Assembly (NCBI GenBank): GCA_003531585.1
Contig: DQFX01000012.1
Coordinates: 1-64,000, forward strand
From: Oscillospiraceae bacterium
GTDB lineage: Bacteria; Bacillota; Clostridia; Oscillospirales; Ruminococcaceae
Length of the DNA stretch: 64,000 bases
Direction: 5' to 3'
Shown here: positions 58,312-64,000 of the stretch, piece after piece
Layout: every line of letters starts with the position of its first letter
Numbering within the stretch: position 1 is the first letter of the stretch
Notes under the pieces: model-generated
The model's database searches: none
Told to the model about the DNA's origin: nothing
Seen by the model: only the letters and a program-made list of their open reading frames with translations
Translations under genes and position numbers: made by a program

Positions 58312-59523
58312 TTATTCCTCAGCGGAGGACCCGGCGGGAGCCTCAGCCTCTGCGGGCGCTTCCTCTGCGGGCTCCTCGGGAACGTACTCGGTCACGATGA
58401 GATCCTCGGGAGTTACCTTGCTCTCAGCCTTGATGTCGATCTTGCAGTTTGTGAGCTTAGCGGCGAGCAGCGCGTTCTGACCCTTGTTGCCGATCGCGAG
58501 TGAGAGCTGATTATCAGGAACGATAGCCTTGCACTCCTTCTTCTTGGGGTCGGGGTTGGTAATTACCACGCGGAGTACCTCGGCAGGCTTGAGCGCCTGC
58601 TTGATGAACTCCTCGAGATCCTCGCTCCACAGAACAACGTCGACCTTCTCGCCCTTGAGCTCCTTGGTAACGGCGTTGATACGGGACTTCTGAGTACCTA
58701 TGCACGCGCCCACTGCGTCAACGTTGGGGTCGTTGCTGATGACCGCGATCTTGGATCGCGAACCAGCCGCACGGCTGACAGCCTTGATCTCAACAGTTCC
58801 GTCGTAGATCTCGGGGCACTCAAGCTCAAACAGACGCTTGATGAGGCCTCTGTCGGTTCTGGTGATGCGGAGGCTCTGCTTCTTCGCGCCTTCCTTATAT
58901 TCTTTGGAAACACCGGTGATATATACCTTGATGATATCGCCGACATGAAGCACCTCGCCGGGGATCTGGTCTGCTCTCATCAGCAGTACTTCGTTGTGGT
59001 TGATCTCAATAGTTGCATGGCCGGTCTTGGGTTCGATCTTTGTAACAAGCGCGGATACAGCCTCGTTCTCATACTCGCCCCACATCTCGCTGAGCTGCTG
59101 GCGCTCGATGTCGCGGAATCCCTGCTTGATGAGATCCTTCGCGTTCTTGGCTGCGATGCGCTTGAACTCGTGCGGGTCTATCGGAACGCGGATCTTATCG
59201 CCTACCTGCGCCGCCGGGTTGAGCTTGCGCGCTTCTTCGAGAACTATCTCGATCTCCGGCTCATACAGGGTGTCGACCACCTCGATGACTTCCTTAAGTA
59301 CGCTTACGTTGAAGATCTTCCTGTCGAAATCTATGTTGACGAACACGCACTCGCTGTCCTTGTCCTCAACATGCATGCTGGTCTTGAGGCTCTTTTCGAT
59401 AGCGCTCTTTATCTTCTCAGCGAACACGTCCTTGTCGATACCCTTTTCAGCAGCGTAAGCGGCAAGCGCGTCAAAAAATTCAGTGATGTCGTTCTGGGGC
59501 TGCTGTACTTTCTTCTTAGCCAT
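58312..59523 (-). CDS. nusA: Transcription termination/antitermination factor NusA
   Basis: The 403-residue protein has an N-terminal RNA polymerase-binding domain (1-130), an S1 domain with GHATIEINHNEVLLMRADQI (about 135-200), and two KH domains with GACIGTQKSRINAVTKELKGE (near 285) and AIGNKGQNALLAAKLTNCKIDI. The acidic C-terminal tail (EEAPAEAEAPAG) replaces the repeats of E. coli NusA. It controls pausing and termination. It follows rimP by 37 bases. Confidence 0.96.
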   Translation of the reverse strand: MAKKKVQQPQNDITEFFDALAAYAAEKGIDKDVFAEKIKSAIEKSLKTSMHVEDKDSECVFVNIDFDRKIFNVSVLKEVIEVVDTLYEPEIEIVLEEARKLNPAAQVGDKIRVPIDPHEFKRIAAKNAKDLIKQGFRDIERQQLSEMWGEYENEAVSALVTKIEPKTGHATIEINHNEVLLMRADQIPGEVLHVGDIIKVYITGVSKEYKEGAKKQSLRITRTDRGLIKRLFELECPEIYDGTVEIKAVSRAAGSRSKIAVISNDPNVDAVGACIGTQKSRINAVTKELKGEKVDVVLWSEDLEEFIKQALKPAEVLRVVITNPDPKKKECKAIVPDNQLSLAIGNKGQNALLAAKLTNCKIDIKAESKVTPEDLIVTEYVPEEPAEEAPAEAEAPAGSSAEE

Positions 59524-59560
59524 TTTCCGTTAATTCCTCCATTAAAAAATTAAGCCGCGG

Positions 59561-60067
59561 TCACTCGCCGTCTTCTATCAGTTCGTGATCGTCAAAATCG
59601 TCATAGTTCATTGCCGAGATATCGGCGGCGGGAAGCGAGATCTCCCCGAAATCGCCGGTCAGCGTGATCTTTTCTCCGTCGTATCCCGAAAGAACGCACT
59701 TGAAGTCCTTGGACGGCGCGCCATCGCACAGCTTGTAGGTCTTGACCCTCACCTTTTTTCCTATCGACTGCTCAAGCTGGGCAAGTCTTCTCACGGAACG
59801 CTCAAGCCCCGCAGAGCCTATCTCCAGATAGTCGATCTTGTCGATGAAATACTGCTCGTCGATGATGGAGTTTATCTCACCGTCGATGGATTCGCAGTCG
59901 TCGATGGAAACGCCGTGCGGCTTGTCGATGAAGATACGCAGATACCATTTTGCGCCCTCCTTCGCGAACCAGACGTCCCACAGCGAGAAACCGTGGCCCT
60001 CGACTATCGGTCTTACCGCGGCCTCAGCCGCAGCCTCGATAGTGCTGAACCCCTTTGCAAGTGCCAT
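59561..60067 (-). CDS. rimP: Ribosome maturation factor RimP
   Basis: The start is the ATG at 60067 (MALAKGFSTIEAAAE) after AAAGGAG, giving 168 residues. The family blocks are VEGHGFSLWDVWFAKEGAKWYLRIFID, DCESIDGEINSIID and YLEIGSAGLERSVR. RimP assists 30S assembly. It heads the operon, with a promoter at 60180-60208 and two hairpins in the leader. Confidence 0.94.
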   Translation of the reverse strand: MALAKGFSTIEAAAEAAVRPIVEGHGFSLWDVWFAKEGAKWYLRIFIDKPHGVSIDDCESIDGEINSIIDEQYFIDKIDYLEIGSAGLERSVRRLAQLEQSIGKKVRVKTYKLCDGAPSKDFKCVLSGYDGEKITLTGDFGEISLPAADISAMNYDDFDDHELIEDGE

Positions 60068-60100
60068 TAAGCCAGCTCCTTTCAGAATATGCAGCAGGAC

Positions 60101-60159
60101 AGGCAAAAACCGCCTGACCCCGATTAAAACTTAAAGACTGGAGCGAAACCCCAGTCTTT
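60101..60159 (-). other. Structured leader of the rimP-nusA operon
   Basis: An 11-bp hairpin (60133-60159, AAAGACTGG arms, TTTCG loop, one G-U) is followed by a smaller CAGGC/GCCTG hairpin (60101-60117). The first hairpin is followed by AAGTTTTAA rather than a full T-run, so it may attenuate or stabilise the transcript. Confidence 0.5.
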
Positions 60160-60179
60160 AATCTAATCTATCTTGTATT

Positions 60180-60208
60180 ATTATACCACGTTTATTTCAG
60201 AAAATCAA
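60180..60208 (-). promoter_or_regulatory. SigA-type promoter of the rimP-nusA-infB operon
   Basis: TTGATT (60203-60208), 17 bases and TATAAT (60180-60185) on the minus strand, about 115 bases before rimP. Confidence 0.85.
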
Positions 60209-60330
60209 TAGGGATTTTAAAAAAAGATAAAAAAACGTGCATTGTCAGTCTGCTATCAAATTCAATCAGAAACCTCGCACACTTTTCTCTCGTTTTCTTT
60301 GATTTTCTAAAAGCTTTTTCAAGAAATATC

Positions 60331-60359
60331 TTGACAAATAAAAAGAAATATGATACAAT
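60331..60359 (+). promoter_or_regulatory. SigA-type promoter of the AT-rich island genes
   Basis: TTGACA (60331-60336), 17 bases and TACAAT (60354-60359) on the plus strand, 26 bases before the proposed start at 60385. Confidence 0.85.
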
Positions 60360-60384
60360 CAAACTAGAAAGAAGGTGATCCTCC

Positions 60385-60870
60385 ATAGATAATGACAGAA
60401 TAATCATCGAACTGCTTAACCGCGTGCTTTTGCTTGAAGAAAAAGTCGATAAGCTGTCTCGCATAATAAGTGAAAATCAGGAAGGTGATAATAACAATAC
60501 AACACAGTCAAAAAAAATGTACGATTCAACAAAATACTTTTTTAATGGTATACCATATGGAAAAGGCAGGCTAGTTCTTGCAATAGTTAAGCAATATTGC
60601 TCTGACAATCCACAACTGTCAGCCGAAGAATTGATTTCAACATTCAATCCTAAACTTCAGGGGTCACTTGGCGTAGTAAAAACTGTTGATGATGTAAAGC
60701 GAACCTGCAAAGATTATATAAGGCGTTTCTTCTTTAATGAGAACGATATAATCCATACCCAAACACATGATTGCGTGGTTTGCAACCAATGGGGCAAGTT
60801 CAACATTGATAATTTGATACTGCGTGCAAGAGAACTGGGCTACACGATAACCACAACCACTATTTTTTAA
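60385..60870 (+). CDS. Unknown protein with coiled-coil lead, apparent ATA start
   Basis: A nearly perfect anti-16S match, AGAAAGAAGGTGATC (60366-60380), lies just before an in-frame ATA at 60385. No in-frame ATG or GTG occurs until a GTG at 60424. The long form is 161 residues: a heptad-like lead (IELLNRVLLLEEKVDKLSRI), an Asn/Thr linker, then a domain with FFNGIPYGKGRLVLAIVKQY, LQGSLGVVKTV and VCNQWGKFNIDNLILRARELGY. I recall similar YxKGRL...QWG domains in defence-linked and mobile contexts but cannot name the family. Base composition is far more AT-rich than the flanks. Confidence 0.7.
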   Translation: MDNDRIIIELLNRVLLLEEKVDKLSRIISENQEGDNNNTTQSKKMYDSTKYFFNGIPYGKGRLVLAIVKQYCSDNPQLSAEELISTFNPKLQGSLGVVKTVDDVKRTCKDYIRRFFFNENDIIHTQTHDCVVCNQWGKFNIDNLILRARELGYTITTTTIF

Positions 60871-60885
60871 GGAGGGTTCACTATT

Positions 60886-61152
60886 ATGTATGATTCGTTC
60901 TATAATTTTCTCGTTTCAAAGAAATATTCCGAATACACCGCCACAGGAAACAAAGGAACCGTATACAGTTACTGCCGTGCAATAGAAAGCGTTTTAAAAA
61001 AAGAAGGTATTACATGGGAAACTCTCACCAACAGAATAGACCAGACCGTTAAAAATTATGATCGCGGTGGAATATATGAAGAATTCGGGAACAAATCACA
61101 CCGCACAGTTATAAATGCACTGAAGGCTTTCCAATTATTCTGCAAAAGTTAA
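60886..61152 (+). CDS. Unknown 88-residue protein, recombinase core-binding-like
   Basis: ATG follows TTAAGGAGGGTTCACTATT. The protein is predicted all-helical: MYDSFYNFLVSKKYSEYTATGNKGTV... with SYCRAIESVLKKEG, which resembles the SAM-like core-binding domain at the N-terminus of tyrosine recombinases, but the catalytic domain is absent. It lies 15 bases after the preceding unknown gene and shares its AT-rich composition, so they are probably one operon. Its function is unknown; a truncated integrase or a DNA-binding partner are options. Confidence 0.68.
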   Translation: MYDSFYNFLVSKKYSEYTATGNKGTVYSYCRAIESVLKKEGITWETLTNRIDQTVKNYDRGGIYEEFGNKSHRTVINALKAFQLFCKS

Positions 61153-61163
61153 CAAGTCATACC

Positions 61164-61192
61164 TTGACAAATCCCCAAAATCGTGCTATAAT
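61164..61192 (+). promoter_or_regulatory. Consensus SigA promoter of proS
   Basis: TTGACA (61164-61169), 17 bases and TATAAT (61187-61192), just upstream of the T-box leader. Confidence 0.9.
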
Positions 61193-61204
61193 CAAACCAA
61201 TGAA

Positions 61205-61464
61205 TACGAAAAGCTGTGACAAGAAACAGTAGGCACATCGGATTTTCAGAGAGACGGCGGCAGGTGCGAGCCGTTATTGAAGATATGCCGAACCCGTCTT
61301 AGAGCTGCGCCCGGAACCCGCAGGAATGCGGAAGTAAGCGGCGCCGGTGCTCACCGTTACATGAGAAAGCGTTGCAGACGCTGAGCGCGGGGTCTCCCCG
61401 AATCCAGGTGGTAACACGGACTTTGTACAGTTCGCCCTGAGCCTTTTTAGGTTCAGGGCTTTTT
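61205..61464 (+). promoter_or_regulatory. Proline T-box riboswitch in the proS leader
   Basis: The leader has the Stem I features: AGAGAGACGG, then GGTGCGAGCCG and the specifier region GAACCCG, where CCC (61293-61295) would pair with tRNA-Pro. The antiterminator T-box reads CAGGTGGTAACACGG (61405-61419), with the UGG-U bulge that pairs with the uncharged tRNA CCA end. The terminator is GCCCTGA/TCAGGGC (61434-61459) followed by TTTTT. Uncharged tRNA-Pro should turn on proS. Confidence 0.92.
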
Positions 61465-61509
61465 GTATTCTCTGAGAAATTTCGAAACAAGACGAAAGGA
61501 AGAAAACAC

Positions 61510-63234
61510 ATGAAACTTGAAAAGTTAGTAGGCGACCGCTTCAAGCAGCGCCCCTCCGACTGCAATATCGACAGCCACGCGCTGATGATACGCGGCGGCT
61601 ACATGAAGTACGTTGCAAACGGCATTTTCTCCAGCTACATGCCCTTAAAGCGCATAACCCGCAAGATAGAGCAGATAATCCGCGAGGAGATGGACGCTAT
61701 CGATGGTCAGGAGGTATCCTTCCCTGTTGTAATGCCAGCGACCCTCTGGCAGGAATCCGGCAGATACGAGAGCATCGGCAGCGAGCTTCTCCGCTTCACC
61801 GACCGCAACAAGGCGCAGATGGTCCTCGGCATGACCCACGAGGAAGCCGCTGTGCAGCTCGTCCGCGAGTATGCGAACAGCTACTCCAAGTATCCGTTCA
61901 TGATCTACCAGATACAGACCAAGTTCCGCGACGAGGCGCGTCCCCGCGGCGGACTTATCCGCGTGCGCGAGTTCACTATGAAGGACGCGTATTCATTCCA
62001 CACCTCCCAGGAGGATCTCGAGGAATACTACATGCGCTGCCACAAGGCTTACGAGCGTATCTATGCGCGCGCAGGCATTCCCGAGGTAATTTCCGTAAAG
62101 TCCGACTCCGGCATGATGGGCGGCAGCATTTCCCATGAGTTCATGCTGCTCACTCCTATCGGCGAGGACTCCATTGCGATATGCAAGGACTGCGGATTCC
62201 GCGCTAACATGGAAGCGGCTGAGTCCATAATCGAGAACACCCGCGACGCCGAGAGCCAGCCCCTCGCCGAGGTACACACCCCGAATATCCACACCATCGA
62301 GGAAATCTGCGAGTTCCTGCACACCCCGCAGGACAAGAGCTGCAAGGCGGTAGTATACCAGCGCAACCACGACGACAGCTACGTTGTAGTGTTTATCCGC
62401 GGCGACCTCGATATCAACGAAACTAAGCTCACAAACTTCCTCGGCTGCGATATCCACCCGGCTGTTATCACTCCGGAGTGCGGACTCAACGCGGGCTACA
62501 TCGGGCCGGTAGGTCTCCCCGAGGGCATGACCGTGCTGTTCGACCGCTCCCTCCAGAACACGAACAACCTCTCCTGCGGCGCAAACAAGGAGGAGTACCA
62601 CTACACCGGTCTCGACATCGACCGCGACTGCAAGAACGTTGAATACCACGACTTCGCGAAGATCATCGAGGGCGGTATCTGCCCGAGCTGCGGCAAGAAG
62701 CACATCACCATCTCCCGCGGCATCGAGGTCGGCAACATATTCCAGCTCGGAACCAAGTACACCAAGAGCATGGGCATGACCTACCTTGACAAGGACGGCG
62801 ACACTCAGACTCCTATCATGGGCTGCTATGGCATCGGCGTAGGCAGACTTGCCGCTTCCGTATGCGAGGCTCACCACGATGATTACGGCCCCATCTGGCC
62901 GATGGCTATCGCTCCGTGGCAGGTGCACATCTGCGCAGTACGCGCCGACGATGCCGAGGTCAAGGAGAAGGCAGACGCACTCTACGAGGAGCTCCAGAAG
63001 CGCGGCGTAGAGGTGATCTACGACGACCGTGCAGTAAGCGCAGGCGTAATGTTCTCCGACGCCGACCTGCTGGGAATCCCGCTCCGCGTTATCGTAAGCC
63101 CGAGAAACCTCAAGGACGGCGTAATCGAGATCTCCGCAAGAGACAAGAGCTTCAGCGAGAAGCTGAACCCCGCCGACGTCGCAGACCGCATTCAGGAAAA
63201 AATAGCTGAACTCATGCAGTTCGACGTAGAATAA
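61510..63234 (+). CDS. proS: Prolyl-tRNA synthetase
   Basis: The 574-residue protein is of the bacterial long form with an editing insertion. Motif 1 to 3 of class II synthetases are seen: GQEVSFPVVMPATLWQESGR, then TKFRDEARPRGGLIRVREFTMKDAYSFH and GCYGIGVGRLAASVCE. The YbaK-like editing domain lies at about 225-390. The C-terminal anticodon-binding domain begins APWQVHICAVRADD. It charges tRNA-Pro. Control is by the T-box upstream. Confidence 0.97.
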   Translation: MKLEKLVGDRFKQRPSDCNIDSHALMIRGGYMKYVANGIFSSYMPLKRITRKIEQIIREEMDAIDGQEVSFPVVMPATLWQESGRYESIGSELLRFTDRNKAQMVLGMTHEEAAVQLVREYANSYSKYPFMIYQIQTKFRDEARPRGGLIRVREFTMKDAYSFHTSQEDLEEYYMRCHKAYERIYARAGIPEVISVKSDSGMMGGSISHEFMLLTPIGEDSIAICKDCGFRANMEAAESIIENTRDAESQPLAEVHTPNIHTIEEICEFLHTPQDKSCKAVVYQRNHDDSYVVVFIRGDLDINETKLTNFLGCDIHPAVITPECGLNAGYIGPVGLPEGMTVLFDRSLQNTNNLSCGANKEEYHYTGLDIDRDCKNVEYHDFAKIIEGGICPSCGKKHITISRGIEVGNIFQLGTKYTKSMGMTYLDKDGDTQTPIMGCYGIGVGRLAASVCEAHHDDYGPIWPMAIAPWQVHICAVRADDAEVKEKADALYEELQKRGVEVIYDDRAVSAGVMFSDADLLGIPLRVIVSPRNLKDGVIEISARDKSFSEKLNPADVADRIQEKIAELMQFDVE

Positions 63235-63275
63235 AACCAGTCACCGGGGCACCGCTCCGGGGATTATTATAGCGA

Positions 63276-63304
63276 AAACCGGGACAGGAAAACTGCCCCG
63301 GTTT
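63276..63304. terminator. Bidirectional terminator between proS and the EAL gene
   Basis: AAACCGGGACAG and CTGCCCCGGTTT form a 12-bp stem (one imperfect pair) with T-rich sequence after it on the plus strand (GTTTATTTA) and TTTT on the minus strand. It can end both convergent genes. Confidence 0.8.
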
Positions 63305-63306
63305 GT

Positions 63307-64000
63307 TTATTTATTGACCTCGACAAGCATTTTGTCGAATTCTTCCTGGGTTATCGGCTTGGAGTAGTAGAATCCCTGCGCCGAATCGCAGCCGCAATCG
63401 CTCAGGAACGAAGCCTGCTCCGGAGTTTCCACGCCCTCCGCGATGATATCGAGACCGATATCACGCGACATTGAGATCGTGTGCGAGATAATCTTCCGTC
63501 CGCGGCTGGACTCCATGAATTCCGAAAGGAACCCGCGGTCTATCTTGAGTACGTCGAACTGCGTCTTTTGCAGCATGTTCAGCGATGAATACCCGGAGCC
63601 GAAATCGTCCATCAGCATGGTGAATCCCGCGTCCTTCATCTTCTGAACTACGTCGGAAACTCCCTCAGAATCAGTGGTTTCAGTTATTTCAAGCTCCAGC
63701 AGCTTTATCGGGATATCGTACTTGTTCACGAGGTGCAGCATTTCGCCCACCACGTCGAAGGTGTGTATGTACTCCCGGGAAATGTTCACCGATATCGGAA
63801 CCGGCTCTATTCCCTTGTCTATCCACTCGCGGATTTTCCTGCACGCGCTCTCCCAGATTATCTGGTCGAGCTTCAGTATAAACCCGTTCTCCTCGAACAC
63901 CGGAACGAAATCCGCCGGAGATATCATGCCCTTTTCCGGGTGGATCCACCTCGCCAGCGCCTCCGCGCCGATTATCCGCTTGGTGGAAATGCTGAACTTC
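63307..64000 (-). CDS. EAL-domain cyclic-di-GMP phosphodiesterase, 5' part outside window
   Basis: The frame runs from the stop at 63307 to the window edge, about 230 residues. The EAL motif appears as AEALARW at the edge, then SVNISREY, LLELEITET, LMDDFGSGYSSL, VLKIDRGFL, AEGVETPEQ and GFYYSKP, so all metal-binding and catalytic positions of an active phosphodiesterase are seen. It would cleave c-di-GMP to pGpG. Domains upstream (GGDEF, PAS or membrane) are not visible. It is convergent with proS. Confidence 0.93.
   Translation of the reverse strand, partial: KFSISTKRIIGAEALARWIHPEKGMISPADFVPVFEENGFILKLDQIIWESACRKIREWIDKGIEPVPISVNISREYIHTFDVVGEMLHLVNKYDIPIKLLELEITETTDSEGVSDVVQKMKDAGFTMLMDDFGSGYSSLNMLQKTQFDVLKIDRGFLSEFMESSRGRKIISHTISMSRDIGLDIIAEGVETPEQASFLSDCGCDSAQGFYYSKPITQEEFDKMLVEVNK

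Overview
The window is a 64-kb stretch of a Clostridia-type (Firmicutes) chromosome, most likely a Ruminococcaceae/Oscillospirales-like gut bacterium. This is inferred from gene content: DUF4860, DUF5711 and DUF4340 proteins, a Gld-like ABC system, a ClpE-type unfoldase, an ECF transporter module, a proline T-box and strong AGGAGG-type ribosome binding sites. Species cannot be named from sequence alone. Nearly all genes lie on the minus strand. Only a few short genes and proS are on the plus strand. No rRNA, tRNA, CRISPR array, prophage or insertion sequence was seen.

Layout, left to right. (1) 1-1640: 5' part of a secreted choice-of-anchor-A-like surface protein whose downstream half is a pure Asp-Thr dipeptide repeat; it has its own promoter. 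(2) 1873-12360: a nine-gene unit read from a promoter at 12332-12360: six-hairpin glycosidase-like protein, a large Fn3/Ig/CapA/DUF6270 protein, a transglutaminase-like lipoprotein, then a minimal type IV pilus-like machine (GspF/PilC protein, four small one-pass membrane proteins, PilT-type ATPase). This is the most interesting accessory region. (3) 12373-23623: housekeeping genes: small membrane proteins, MGMT, clpX-clpP-tig, a phosphoesterase, thrC, yraN, rnhB, rbgA, lepB, rplS with a structured leader, and an orphan ASKHA protein. (4) 23674-26850: pyrB carrying a PyrI-like zinc tail, and two subunits (beta, gamma-like) of a sodium-pumping decarboxylase. (5) 26946-42846: a 16-kb co-directional run from one clear promoter: radical SAM, ruvC, ruvA, TPR, ruvB, glmM, Imm1-like, GyrI-like, methyltransferase, fused EcfA, EcfT, truA, DUF5711, CvpA, ClpE, SDR. 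(6) 42876-49830: an iron-sulfur protein, two small unknowns and a four-gene GldA/GldF/GldG/DUF4340 ABC unit. (7) 49912-60208: the translation operon rimP-nusA-ylxR-ylxQ-infB-rbfA-nrnA-truB-ribF-gltX. (8) 60331-61152: an AT-rich plus-strand island with two unknown genes. (9) 61164-64000: T-box-controlled proS, then a truncated EAL-domain protein at the window edge.

How it fits together: most of the window is core information processing (transcription elongation, translation initiation, ribosome assembly, protein quality control, Holliday-junction resolution). Into this are set envelope systems: the pilus/CapA/glycosidase operon, the DT-repeat surface protein, CvpA and the Gld-like ABC transporter. 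Recurrent features are exact 17-nt spacers in all recognised SigA promoters, frequent GTG/TTG starts, and two genes (ylxQ and the island gene at 60385) where the best-supported initiation codon is ATA.
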